A DNA stretch of 12,373 bases from assembly GCA_030830595.1 (NCBI GenBank), contig JAURMS010000236.1:1-12373 (forward strand), given 5' to 3'. A program made the position numbers and the translations under genes. Numbering within the stretch: position 1 is the stretch's first letter; the number at the start of each line of letters is the position of its first letter. The notes below the pieces were generated by a model. It searched no databases and was not told the DNA's origin. It saw nothing but the letters and a program-made list of their open reading frames with translations. This stretch comes from Gammaproteobacteria bacterium (GTDB lineage: Bacteria; Pseudomonadota; Gammaproteobacteria; Steroidobacterales; Steroidobacteraceae). This document shows positions 1-8,111 of the stretch, in pieces.

Positions 1-1
1 C

Positions 2-160
2 AAGAAGCTCCACAAGCTGGAGGACAGCTATGTGGCGAAGTTCCGAAAGGTGCTGCCAGCCGCCAAGCTGATGCGTTTCCTGCAGATCGACGCGCGGATC
101 GAGACCCTGGTGGAGATCCAGCTCCAGCAAGCCATTCCGGTGGTCGAACCACAAGGATGA
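2..160 (+). CDS. 3' end of an unknown small protein (heavy-metal-sensor/Spy-like C-terminus)
   Basis: The frame is open from the window edge and ends in TGA at 158-160, leaving 52 C-terminal residues; the start lies outside the window. The visible part is charged and helical, with the stretch YVAKFRKVLPAAKLMRFLQI followed by an acidic/hydrophobic helix that ends in QQAIPVV. A pattern of the form 'Y-x-x-K-F-x-K-V-L-P-x-K...R-x-x-Q-I-[ED]...E-L-x-x-x-I-P-L-V' is familiar to me from short proteobacterial hypothetical proteins, often secreted, that look like Spy/CpxP or periplasmic metal-sensor proteins. That link comes from memory of the pattern, not from a search. The gene runs in the same direction as the lipoprotein genes downstream and may share their transcript; 115 bp separate it from the next start. 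Confidence 0.7.
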   Translation, partial: KKLHKLEDSYVAKFRKVLPAAKLMRFLQIDARIETLVEIQLQQAIPVVEPQG

Positions 161-167
161 GGCCGTT

Positions 168-181
168 GCCCGCGCGCGGGC
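168..181. repeat. 14-bp perfect GC palindrome
   Basis: GCCCGCGCGCGGGC reads the same on both strands. It lies just after the stop of the first gene and about 95 bp before the VOC lipoprotein start. No T-run follows, so it is a weak terminator candidate at best; in GC-rich DNA it may be chance. Confidence 0.3.
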
Positions 182-275
182 GCTGCTTCCCGCAGAGGAT
201 CCTGCCACCGCGGGTAAGTGAGGCGGGGTCGTGCGCAGCTGCCGGTACACCACGTCATCCAGTCAGGGGTAGGTC

Positions 276-1187
276 TTGAGAAAGTCAGCGACATGGCTGA
301 TCGGCGCTTGCGCAGCGACTTTTGTCGGTTGCGCAACCCTGCAACCCGATCTGCCGTCCATCACCGAAGCGCCGACGGGCAGCCGGCTTCCAGGCAAGAT
401 CGTCTGGCATGACCTGATCTCCGATACGCCGGCCGAATCGCAGCGCTTTTATCACGAGCTGTTCGGCTGGGAGTTCCAGCCTGTTGGCGCCAGGCTCGGA
501 TTGGGCGACGACAGTACCTATTCGCTGATTCGAAACAAGGGGCGGCTGATCGGTGGCATGGTCGATGCCAACAAGTTGGGAAATGACAAGGACATCTCCC
601 AGTGGGTCGTGTCGATGTCGGTGCCGGATGTCGACAAGGCTGCCGATGCCGTGAAGGCCCATGGGGGCCGCGTCTTCGCGCCGCCGACCGAACTGGAGAA
701 GCGGGGCCGGATCGCCGTCGTGGCGGATCCCAAGGGAGCCCTTTTCGCCCTTCTGCAAACCCGGGACGGCGACCCTGCCGACGTGGAAGCAGTGAAGGAA
801 GATTTCCTGTGGGACGAGCTGTGGACCACGGAAGTCGACCAGTCGACAGATTTCTATCGGCAGGTGACGGGTATCGGTCACCGTGATTACAGCGCGAACG
901 ACGATGCCCGCGACCAGGGCTATCGCGTGCTGGTTGCCGGCGATCGGCCGCGGGCCGGGATCATGCAGAATCCATTCGGCGACGTTCCCCCGGTATGGAT
1001 CTCGTACGTATGGGTGGACGACCCGGACGCGATTACCGCTCGGGTGGAGGCGCTGGGCGGCCGGGTACTGGTGGAAGCGCAGGCCCGTGACGTGGGTGGA
1101 AGGGTCGCTTTCATCGCCGATCCGTCGGGGGCCGGCATCGCACTACAGACGTGGCCGATTCAGAAATTGGCGGAGAACAGCAAATGA
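276..1187 (+). CDS. Two-domain VOC (glyoxalase/dioxygenase-fold) lipoprotein
   Basis: A 303-residue protein. The start is TTG at 276, preceded by AGGGG at 265-269 with 6-nt spacing. I prefer this start because it gives a short signal peptide ending in a lipobox-like FVGC (Cys19); any later start would lose it. The residue after Cys19 is Ala, which suggests outer-membrane sorting. Two vicinal-oxygen-chelate domains follow, about residues 42-162 and 177-293. Each has the [FR]FY-x-x-[LV]-[FT]-G beta-alpha-beta signature (SQRFYHELFGWEF and STDFYRQVTGIG) and a GGRV...ADP[KS]GA ending. Such tandem VOC proteins resemble the mycobacterial Rv0577/CFP32 type. The substrate is unknown; His45 and Glu181/Glu186 are possible metal ligands. 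Export of a VOC protein is unusual. The stop overlaps the next start (ATGA), so the two are translationally coupled. Confidence 0.85.
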   Translation: MRKSATWLIGACAATFVGCATLQPDLPSITEAPTGSRLPGKIVWHDLISDTPAESQRFYHELFGWEFQPVGARLGLGDDSTYSLIRNKGRLIGGMVDANKLGNDKDISQWVVSMSVPDVDKAADAVKAHGGRVFAPPTELEKRGRIAVVADPKGALFALLQTRDGDPADVEAVKEDFLWDELWTTEVDQSTDFYRQVTGIGHRDYSANDDARDQGYRVLVAGDRPRAGIMQNPFGDVPPVWISYVWVDDPDAITARVEALGGRVLVEAQARDVGGRVAFIADPSGAGIALQTWPIQKLAENSK

Positions 1188-1369
1188 AGAAGACGATCGT
1201 CAGGATCCTGAGGGCAGGCTCGATCGCCGTCTTGTGCCTGGGTCTTGCCAGCTGTGACGATCCGCAGATATACGGCAGCATCGGCATCAGTTCCTACGGG
1301 GGCGGGGGCTACTATCACGGCGGTCCGCGCATGGGCGGCAGCATTTCGATCGGCGGCCGGATCTACTGA
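1184..1369 (+). CDS. Small Gly/Tyr-rich lipoprotein
   Basis: A 61-residue protein. The start is ATG at 1184, overlapping the VOC gene stop by 4 bp (ATGA), with GGAG at 1172-1175 placed 8 nt upstream. A longer in-frame reading from 1151 would bury the signal peptide and lacks such a ribosome site. The N-terminus is a textbook lipoprotein signal: KK at the start, a hydrophobic core, and the lipobox LASC (Cys24). The mature part is only 38 residues, starts CDD, and is dominated by Gly, Tyr, Ser and Ile, ending SISIGGRIY. Similar tiny Gly/Tyr-rich lipoproteins occur in proteobacteria as hypothetical proteins, and no function is known to me. In E. coli, Asp after the lipidated Cys is a Lol-avoidance signal, so CDD may keep it in the inner membrane. 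Coupling to the VOC gene suggests they are made together. Confidence 0.8.
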   Translation: MKKTIVRILRAGSIAVLCLGLASCDDPQIYGSIGISSYGGGGYYHGGPRMGGSISIGGRIY

Positions 1370-1475
1370 TTCGAACGGTGGTTGGCGGCACGGTCTTTGG
1401 CCCACGATCGGGTTCCGGCTGCAGCGCAATCGCTCACCGCGGGATTCCTGCTCCCGGTTTCCAGGAGGCGTGACG

Positions 1476-2324
1476 ATGCATCGAGGACTGTCGTTGGCCG
1501 CGCTCGCGCTGCTGCCGGTCATGGCCTGCGAGGCGAGCGACCCCGCGTTCGAGTTGCTTCGGGTGATCGAGGTGCAGGGACGCCAGGGCGTCGCGACGGA
1601 CGGCAAGCTGTACTTCGTGAGCGGCAGCACGGCGCTCTACGTCTACGACAAGCAGGGAACGCTGCTGGTCGCCAACGAAACACCCTTCGACGGCATGGCC
1701 GCGGAGGCCAACCACATTGGCGACATCAGTGTCCACGACGGTGAACTCTACGCCGGCATCGAAAATTTCCACGACGGCGTCGCCAGCAACATCCGGATCG
1801 CGGTGTACGACGCCAGCACGCTGGAGTACCGGCGTTCGATCGACTGGAATGCCGAGTCGGGCCAGCAGGAGGTCAGCGGGGTCGCCGTCGATCCTGCGAA
1901 CGACACGATCTGGATGACCGACTGGATGGACGGCACCCGCGTCTACCGCTACCAACTCTCCACCGGCCGCTACGGCGGCAAGATGCGGCTCGATCCGGTA
2001 CCGCCGGCCCCGCAGGGCATCGTCGCCCACGGCGGTTTTCTCTACATCACGGCGGACGACGGCGACGCGGAGGCTGACGAGCCCGACGGGCTCTGGAGGG
2101 TGGCTGCGGATCCCCTTGCCGCCGCCGGCGAGGCGGTACGCGTCAAGGCCTTCGACGACTTCCGCCGTGCCGGCGAGATCGAGGGGCTCGATTTCGACCC
2201 GGCGACGGGCGAGATGGTGGTTCTCAGCAACCGGGGCAAGCGCATCGTCCTGGGCATGCCCAGGGGACTCTACCCAGGCTACGACCGCGAGATTCACGAG
2301 CTATACGTCTATCGCGTCCGCTGA
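1476..2324 (+). CDS. Secreted beta-propeller-like protein (possible lipoprotein)
   Basis: A 282-residue protein. The start is ATG at 1476, with AGGAGG at 1463-1468 placed 7 nt upstream, the best ribosome site in the window; the same frame is open far upstream but without such a site. The signal peptide ends VMAC (Cys18), compatible with either a lipoprotein or ordinary cleavage. The mature part shows blade-like repeats with the same turn-strand-strand form: QGVATDGKLYFVSG (37-50), GDISVHDGELYAG (82-94), SGVAVDPANDTIWMTD (134-149), QGIVAHGGFLYITAD (180-194) and EGLDFDPATGEMVVLSN (236-252). This points to a beta-propeller of about five or six blades, broadly like SdiA-regulated or YncE-like proteins. 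Ligand and activity are unknown. It lies 106 bp after the small lipoprotein and converges with the efflux operon. I am confident of the gene and moderately so of the fold. Confidence 0.85.
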   Translation: MHRGLSLAALALLPVMACEASDPAFELLRVIEVQGRQGVATDGKLYFVSGSTALYVYDKQGTLLVANETPFDGMAAEANHIGDISVHDGELYAGIENFHDGVASNIRIAVYDASTLEYRRSIDWNAESGQQEVSGVAVDPANDTIWMTDWMDGTRVYRYQLSTGRYGGKMRLDPVPPAPQGIVAHGGFLYITADDGDAEADEPDGLWRVAADPLAAAGEAVRVKAFDDFRRAGEIEGLDFDPATGEMVVLSNRGKRIVLGMPRGLYPGYDREIHELYVYRVR

Positions 2325-2352
2325 TCCCCGCGGCCGGCAAGCGACGCCTGGG

Positions 2353-2383
2353 TCCGCAAAATGCCCCCCGGCTCGATGGGGGC
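2353..2383 (-). terminator. Hairpin closing the efflux operon
   Basis: GCCCCC (2363-2368) and GGGGGC (2378-2383) form a 6-bp GC stem with a 9-nt loop in the 66-bp gap between two convergent genes. Read on the minus strand, the stem is followed directly by ATTTTG, so it looks like a rho-independent terminator for the channel gene. For the plus-strand propeller gene the same stem has no T-run after it. Confidence 0.5.
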
Positions 2384-2390
2384 CGCCTGC

Positions 2391-3785
2391 TCAGGGCTCG
2401 GGGTTCCACCCGCCGCCAAGCGCCTTGTACAGGCGGATCACGGAATCGAAATACAGGCGCAGGGTCTGCGACTCGGTCAGCTCCGCCGAAAACAGCGATC
2501 GTTCCGTATCCAGCACCTCGAGGTAGCTGGTTACACCGCCGTCGTAGCGGGCCCGGGACAGACGCGCGGCGCTGCGTGCCGCCTCGACCTGGCGACTGCG
2601 GGCAGCGTGCTCGTCGCGGTAGGTGCGCACGGCCACCAGCGCGTCTTCCACTTCCGCAAATGCACGCAGGACGGTCTGCTGGTAGGCGAGGCGCGCCTGC
2701 TCGGTGCGTGCCCGCTCGACCTCGACCCGATTCTTGTTGCGGCCGGCGTTGAAAACCGGCGCCAGGAGCCCCGCACCCAGGTTCCAGAAATCCGAGCCGC
2801 TGGCGGTGAGATCCGAGAGATCGCCGCTTTCGAATCCGAGCGCCCCGGTCAATGACAACGACGGCCAGCGGGCGGCCTGGGCCACGCCGATCCGGGCCGT
2901 CTGCGCCGCCAGCAGGGCCTCCGTCGACAGCACGTCGGGTCGGCGTTGCAGCAGTTCCGAGGGCAGCCCCACCGGAATGTCCGGCGGCATCGCCTGTTGC
3001 TGCAGCGGCAGGCCACGCACCACCGGCCCCGGGTTCCGGCCGAGCAGCAGGCTCAGCGCGTGCTCGGTCTGTGCCACCGCGCGCTCGGAGGCGGAGACCG
3101 CGGCGCTGGCCACGGCCAGCTCGATCTGTGCCTGGTTCAGGTCGATCCGTGGCACGGTTCCCTTTTCGAACCGTGCCTGGATGATCGCGAGACTCTTCTC
3201 CCGCGCCTGCTCGGTCCGCCGCGAGATCTCGAGCTGCGCGTCAAGGTCACGAAGCAACATGTAGGTGCTGGCGACGCTCGCCACCAGGCTGATGGTAACG
3301 CTGCGCCTTGCTTCCTCTGTGGCCAGCAGCTGTGCCCTTGCCGATTCGGTGGAGCGGCGCAGCCGGCCGAACAGGTCCACCTCGAAGAACACGTCTGCAC
3401 TGAGCCGATAGTTGTCGAAGGTGCCGTCGACGAGGTTGCCGGGAAACACCTTGTCACTTCCCTGGGCACGCACGGCGGTCGCACCGACGCCCAGGCTCGG
3501 GAACTGGTCCGCCCGCGTGACGCCGAGAACCGCGCGAAACTCGTCGATCCGGGCCGCCGCGATGCCGAGGTCCTGGTTCTGCTCGAGGGCAATGCGGATG
3601 AGGGACTGCAGTTCGGGGTCCTGGAACAGGTCCCACCAGGGTGTGTTGGCAAGGCTTTCGCCCTCTTCCACTGGCTGGATGTAGGCCGCGGGCGCGTCGA
3701 CCTCCGGACGCTGGTAATCCGGGCCCATGGCGCAGCCGCTGAGCGCAAGCAGCAAGACGAGGCTTGAACGACCATAGCGCTTCAA
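2391..3785 (-). CDS. RND efflux outer-membrane channel lipoprotein (OprM/NodT family)
   Basis: A 464-residue TolC-like outer-membrane factor of the OprM/NodT family, which forms a trimeric barrel and periplasmic tunnel as the exit duct of a tripartite pump. The signal peptide ends in LSGC (Cys18), followed by AMGPDYQRPEV, the typical lipoprotein start of this family. Two duplicated OEP halves follow: the first contains PWWDLFQDPEL and FEVDLFGRLRR, the second begins near RRPDVLSTEALLAAQTARIG and contains LLAPVFNAGRNKNRVE. The length is normal. The start is TTG at 3785-3783 (TTGA overlap with the pump stop), with AGGGG 7 nt upstream at 3797-3793. A nearby ATG is out of frame. The Ala after Cys18 fits outer-membrane sorting. 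It is the last gene of the operon. Confidence 0.95.
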   Translation of the reverse strand: MKRYGRSSLVLLLALSGCAMGPDYQRPEVDAPAAYIQPVEEGESLANTPWWDLFQDPELQSLIRIALEQNQDLGIAAARIDEFRAVLGVTRADQFPSLGVGATAVRAQGSDKVFPGNLVDGTFDNYRLSADVFFEVDLFGRLRRSTESARAQLLATEEARRSVTISLVASVASTYMLLRDLDAQLEISRRTEQAREKSLAIIQARFEKGTVPRIDLNQAQIELAVASAAVSASERAVAQTEHALSLLLGRNPGPVVRGLPLQQQAMPPDIPVGLPSELLQRRPDVLSTEALLAAQTARIGVAQAARWPSLSLTGALGFESGDLSDLTASGSDFWNLGAGLLAPVFNAGRNKNRVEVERARTEQARLAYQQTVLRAFAEVEDALVAVRTYRDEHAARSRQVEAARSAARLSRARYDGGVTSYLEVLDTERSLFSAELTESQTLRLYFDSVIRLYKALGGGWNPEP

Positions 3786-6700
3786 GGTAATGCCCCTGTC
3801 GCGACCGGTGCCCGCCGCCCGATGTACTTCTCGACGAACACGAACATGGCCGGGACTACCAGCACGCCGACGATCGTGGCCACCAGCATGCCGCTGAACA
3901 CGGTCATGCCCATGACCTTGCGCGCCTCGGCGCCGGCGCCGGTGGCAACGAGCAGCGGCAGGACGCCGAGGATGAACGAGAAGGCCGTCATCAGGATGGG
4001 ACGGAAGCGCGACTTCGCCGCATCCATGGCGGCCTGTACGGCGCCCTTGCCGGCCTGCATTTCCTGGTTCGCGAACTCGACGATCAGGATGGCGTTCTTG
4101 GCGGCCATGCCGATCAGCATGACCAGGCCGATCTGCGCAAAGACGTTGTTGACGTAGCTCTCGCTGAACAGCCTGGCAATCCAGAGGCCCGCGATGGCGC
4201 CGAAGACGGCGATCGGGGTGCCAAGCATCACGGACAGCGGCAGCGACCAGCTCTCGTACTGCGCGGCGAGGATCAGGAACACGAACACCAGGGCCATGAC
4301 GAATACCGCAGCGCCCGCGCCCGCCGCGGCCTTCTCCTGGTAGGACATGTCGGACCAGGCGTAGCCCATGTCGGAAGGAAGTGTCTCCGCCGCCACTTCC
4401 TCGAGCGCGTCGAGCGCCTGGGCTGAACTGTAGCCGGCCGCTGGCTGGCCGGTCAGTTCCGCCGAGCGGAACAGGTTGAAGCGAGTCGTAAACTCGGCGC
4501 CCTGCGTTCGTTCGGTGGTCACTAGCGTCGACAGCGGCACCATGGCGCCCTCGCCGTTGCGCACGTAGAAGCTGCGAATGCCATTCTCGTTGCCGCGATA
4601 CTCCGGCTCCGCCTGGACGTAGACCTTGTACAGGCGGCCGAAGCGGTTGAAGTCGTTGACGTAGGCCCCGCCGAGGAACGCGCCGATGGAGGTGTTGACG
4701 TCGGCCAGCGGCACGCCGAGCTTGAGGGCTTTCGGCTTGTCGACGTCCAGGAACACCTGCGGCACGCTGGCCCGGTAGAGCGTACCGACGTTGGCGATTT
4801 CCGGACGCGCCGTGGCCGCCTCGATGAACTTTCCAGCCTGCTCGGCGAGGTACTCGGGAGTGTTGCCCCCCAGGTCCTGGAGCATCATGCTGAACCCCGA
4901 GCCGGTTCCGAGACCCGGAATGGCGGGCGGACCGAATGCGAAGGCGATGCCGCCGGTGATCCGTGCGGCGAACTGCTCGTTCAGCCGGCGGACGAGATTC
5001 TGCGCGTTATCGCGCTCATCGGGGCGATCGTCCCAGTCCTTCAGCTGTATGAATATGAAACCGGCGTTGGACTGGGTCGTCGAGGTCAGCGCGCTGAAGC
5101 CGCTCACTGCGGTCGCACTTTCGATCGCATCGAACTCGGCGATGATCTTCTCGATCTCGCCCATCACCTGCTCGGTCCGCTCGAGCGACGCGGCATCCGG
5201 TAGCTGCATGGCGGCGACGATGTAGCCCTGGTCTTCCTCGGGAACGAATCCGCTGGGCAATACTGCAAAGAGCACTACGAGGCCAACGACGAGCGCTGCG
5301 ACCAGCAAGCCCGCCCGGGACAGGCGGTCGGTAAAGAAGGCCGTGTAGACCATGAACTTGTCGGTGGCCTGCTCGAAGCGACGGTTGAAGGCCTGGAAGA
5401 AACGGTCGAAGGTGCTCTTCTGCTCGCCCGGCGGCTTGAGCAGCGCCGCGGCCAGCGCCGGGCTCAACGTCAGCGCGTTGATCGAGGAAATGGCGACGGC
5501 GACGGCGATGGTGATCGCGAACTGCTGGTACAGACGGCCCGTAATGCCGCCCATGATGGCCACCGGCACGAATACCGCGATCAGCGACAGCGACGTGGCG
5601 ATGATCGGCGCCGAGACCTCGCGCATGGCCGCGATCGTGGCATCCTTGGCCGTCATGCCCTTTTCCATCTTTACCGCGACCGCCTCGACCACCACGATCG
5701 CGTCGTCGACCACGATGCCTATCGCCAGCACGAGCCCCAGCAGCGACAGCGTGTTGATGGAGAATCCCAGCAGCGGGAAGACCGCGAAGGTGCCGATCAG
5801 GGACACCGGCACCGCCAGGGTCGGAATCAGCGTCGAGCGGGCGTTCTGCAGGAAGATGTAGACCACCAGGATGACCAGCGCCACCGCCTCGAACAACGTG
5901 ATGACGATCTCCCGGATGCCGGCCTCGATGGGCCGCGTCGTATCCAGGGAGAGCACGTAGTCGAGGTCCTCGGGAAAGCGCTGCTTGAGCCGGTCCATCT
6001 CGGCGACGACTTGCTTGGCGACGTCCAGGCCGTTGGCATCGGGTAGCTGGTAGATGGTCAGCGCAGCCGTCGGCGCCTGGTTGAGCCGGGCCGAGACGAC
6101 ATAGCTCTGGGTGCCGAGCTCGACGCGCGCCACGTCGCGCAGGAAGACCTGCGAGCCGTCCGGATTCGAGCGTACGACGACGTTGCCGAACTCCTCCGCC
6201 GTGACCAGCCGGCCGGGCGTCTGGACCGTATAGGTGAACTCGGTCCCCTCCGGCGCCGGCGGACCGCCGATCTTGCCGGCAGGGATCAGCACGTTCTGCT
6301 GGCGTATGGCATTGGTGATGTCCGGCACCGTGATGCCGAGCTTGGCCAGCTGGTCCGGCCGGACCCACACCCGCATGGCGTACTCGAAGGCCGAACCGCC
6401 GACGACCGTCGCCGAACCCACTCCCTGGATGCGCGACAGCGCGTCGAGAACGTTGATGGTCGCGTAATTGGTCAGGAAGTTGGCGTCATAGGTGTTGTTC
6501 GGCGAGATCAGCGAGACCAGCAGCAGCGGGAACGACAGCTGCTTCTTGACGGTCACGCCGAGCCGCTTCACCTCCTCGGGCAGCAACGCCTGGGCCTCGG
6601 ATACCCGGTTCTGCGTCAGCACGTTGGCGTTGTCGAGGTCCGTGCCCACTTCGAAGGACACGTCCAGCTTCATCGAGCCGTCGCTGGAGTTGGTGGACTT

Positions 6701-6934
6701 CATGTAGATCATGTTCTCCACGCCATTGACCTTCTGCTCAATGGGCGTGGCGACCGACTGCTCGACGTTGGTGGCGTTGGCGCCGGTGTAGCTGGCCGTG
6801 ACGGAGACCATCGGTGGGGTGATCTCGGGATACTGGGCGATCGGCAAGGACCCCAGCGCAACGCCGCCGATGATCACCATGATGATCGCAATCACCATGG
6901 CGACGATCGGCCGGTTAACGAAGAACTCAGCCAC
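3782..6934 (-). CDS. RND multidrug efflux pump, inner-membrane permease (HAE1, AcrB/MexB type)
   Basis: A 1050-residue proton-driven trimeric pump that takes drugs or hydrophobic compounds from the periplasm and inner membrane and passes them to the outer-membrane channel. It starts FFVNRPIVAMVIAI (first membrane helix) and has the HAE1 hallmark PIAQYPEITPP. The proton relay is intact: VVDDAIVVVE with Asp410/Asp411 in helix 4 and Lys946 in GMAAKNAILIVEF (AcrB Asp407, Asp408 and Lys940). Two large periplasmic loops (about 38-335 and 560-870) are present. Compared with AcrB as I remember it, the segment between GVG (171-173) and YAMR (185-188) is about three residues longer, near the distal pocket. 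The start is GTG at 6934, 3 bp after the adaptor stop, with AGGA about 10 nt upstream. The stop overlaps the channel gene by 4 bp. The substrate range cannot be read from the sequence. Confidence 0.97.
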   Translation of the reverse strand: MAEFFVNRPIVAMVIAIIMVIIGGVALGSLPIAQYPEITPPMVSVTASYTGANATNVEQSVATPIEQKVNGVENMIYMKSTNSSDGSMKLDVSFEVGTDLDNANVLTQNRVSEAQALLPEEVKRLGVTVKKQLSFPLLLVSLISPNNTYDANFLTNYATINVLDALSRIQGVGSATVVGGSAFEYAMRVWVRPDQLAKLGITVPDITNAIRQQNVLIPAGKIGGPPAPEGTEFTYTVQTPGRLVTAEEFGNVVVRSNPDGSQVFLRDVARVELGTQSYVVSARLNQAPTAALTIYQLPDANGLDVAKQVVAEMDRLKQRFPEDLDYVLSLDTTRPIEAGIREIVITLFEAVALVILVVYIFLQNARSTLIPTLAVPVSLIGTFAVFPLLGFSINTLSLLGLVLAIGIVVDDAIVVVEAVAVKMEKGMTAKDATIAAMREVSAPIIATSLSLIAVFVPVAIMGGITGRLYQQFAITIAVAVAISSINALTLSPALAAALLKPPGEQKSTFDRFFQAFNRRFEQATDKFMVYTAFFTDRLSRAGLLVAALVVGLVVLFAVLPSGFVPEEDQGYIVAAMQLPDAASLERTEQVMGEIEKIIAEFDAIESATAVSGFSALTSTTQSNAGFIFIQLKDWDDRPDERDNAQNLVRRLNEQFAARITGGIAFAFGPPAIPGLGTGSGFSMMLQDLGGNTPEYLAEQAGKFIEAATARPEIANVGTLYRASVPQVFLDVDKPKALKLGVPLADVNTSIGAFLGGAYVNDFNRFGRLYKVYVQAEPEYRGNENGIRSFYVRNGEGAMVPLSTLVTTERTQGAEFTTRFNLFRSAELTGQPAAGYSSAQALDALEEVAAETLPSDMGYAWSDMSYQEKAAAGAGAAVFVMALVFVFLILAAQYESWSLPLSVMLGTPIAVFGAIAGLWIARLFSESYVNNVFAQIGLVMLIGMAAKNAILIVEFANQEMQAGKGAVQAAMDAAKSRFRPILMTAFSFILGVLPLLVATGAGAEARKVMGMTVFSGMLVATIVGVLVVPAMFVFVEKYIGRRAPVATGALP

Positions 6935-6937
6935 GGG

Positions 6938-8107
6938 TCAGTCGTCCTGTCCGGTGACGGGGGCCGGCGCTGCCTTCGGGACCACCTTCATCCCGGTGCG
7001 CAGTCTCTGCAGGCCCTCGAGCGCGATCGTTTCGCCCGGCTCGAGGCCCGAATCCACTATCCACAGCTTGTCGAGGCGCGGCCCCATTTCCACGCGGCGC
7101 AGTTCGACCACCCCGTCGGCACCGACCACGGCGAGCTGGAACAGCCCCTGGGTTTCCATGACCGCGCTCTGCGGCACGGCGAGCCCCGCCTTGCGCTCTT
7201 CGACCACGCCGCGAACCCGGGCAAACTGGCCGGGCAGCACGAGTCGCTCGGGGTTGGGAAAATCGGCCTCCAGCTGCAGCGTGCCGGTGGTCGGGTCGAT
7301 CGCCGCATCGAAGCTGACTACGTGGCCAGCGTACTTGTGCTCGGTGCCGTCGGCCAGGAGCAGTTGAAGCGCGCGCGTACTGCTCTCGCTGCCTTCCAGC
7401 GCATTCATGCCGGAAGCGAACTCGCGACTGAAGCGGAGGTACTCGCGTTCGTTGATGGCAAATTTCACGCGGATCGGGTCGATCCGGGACACGACGTTCA
7501 GCACGACCGGGTTGGGTGAGCGGCCAACATACTCCCCGACATTGGCCCGGGTGATCCCGATCAGCCCGTCCACCGGCGCATGGATGCGGCTATAGCTGAG
7601 CTCGATCCTGGCCTGTTCCACCTGGGCCTGCGCCGCCTGCAAGGCGCCCTGGGCGGCCTCGGACTGGGCCACGGCGCCGTCGAGGTCCTGCTTGCTGACC
7701 GCGTCCATCTCGGCCAGGGGCCGGATGCGCTCGAGGTCGCTGTTTGCCTTGGCACGCCGGGTTCGCGCCTCCGCCAGCCGGCCCTGTGCCTCGACCACGC
7801 GCGACTGAAAAGGCGTCGGGTCGATCACGTAGAGCAGCTGGCCCTTGGTGACCGGCCGGCCCTCGAGAAAGTGCATTTCCTCGAGGACACCGTCCACCCG
7901 CGCGCGGATGGGGATATCCACCGAGCCGAGGGTCTGGCCCACCATCTCCAGATAGATCGGCACGTCGGCCGGCTGGACCTGGAGGACCGCGACCTCCAGG
8001 GGCTGTGCGGCGGGCGGTTCGGCATCGCCACAGCCGCTCACGCCAAGGGCCGCAAGAATCAGGATCACCGGGAGCAGCCGGGCATGAAGCGAAATGGTCT
8101 GTGGCAT
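6938..8107 (-). CDS. RND efflux periplasmic adaptor lipoprotein (AcrA/MexA type)
   Basis: A 389-residue membrane-fusion protein that links the pump to the outer-membrane channel. I choose ATG at 8107, although the frame is open to 8200, because it places the signal peptide at the N-terminus: LARLLP-type core ending VSGC (Cys26), then GDAEPPAAQPLEV, much like the MexA mature start. Domains in order: beta-barrel/lipoyl strand region with GSVDIPIRARVDG (61-73) and GQLLYVIDPTPF (89-100); a coiled-coil hairpin (about 101-170); the second lipoyl half SYSRIHAPVDGLIG (171-184); a beta-barrel (about 208-305); and a membrane-proximal domain (306-380) starting AVPQSAV. The length is usual for AcrA. The Shine-Dalgarno is weak: AAAGG lies 11 nt upstream, inside a short inverted repeat. 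It is the first gene of the operon. Confidence 0.95.
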   Translation of the reverse strand: MPQTISLHARLLPVILILAALGVSGCGDAEPPAAQPLEVAVLQVQPADVPIYLEMVGQTLGSVDIPIRARVDGVLEEMHFLEGRPVTKGQLLYVIDPTPFQSRVVEAQGRLAEARTRRAKANSDLERIRPLAEMDAVSKQDLDGAVAQSEAAQGALQAAQAQVEQARIELSYSRIHAPVDGLIGITRANVGEYVGRSPNPVVLNVVSRIDPIRVKFAINEREYLRFSREFASGMNALEGSESSTRALQLLLADGTEHKYAGHVVSFDAAIDPTTGTLQLEADFPNPERLVLPGQFARVRGVVEERKAGLAVPQSAVMETQGLFQLAVVGADGVVELRRVEMGPRLDKLWIVDSGLEPGETIALEGLQRLRTGMKVVPKAAPAPVTGQDD

Positions 8108-8111
8108 GGTT

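Noticed and set aside
157..279. A 40-residue plus-strand reading frame that overlaps the upstream stop (ATGA) and the VOC start (TTGA).
   Set aside because: The double overlap is neat, but the peptide is Arg/Pro/Gly-rich with no recognisable pattern, and no ribosome site is evident. Chance is more likely in GC-rich DNA.
5016..6368. Long alternative frame (450 codons) inside the RND pump gene.
   Set aside because: It lies on the same strand in another frame of a clearly conserved pump; its composition (Arg/Gly/His-rich) is that of a high-GC shadow frame.
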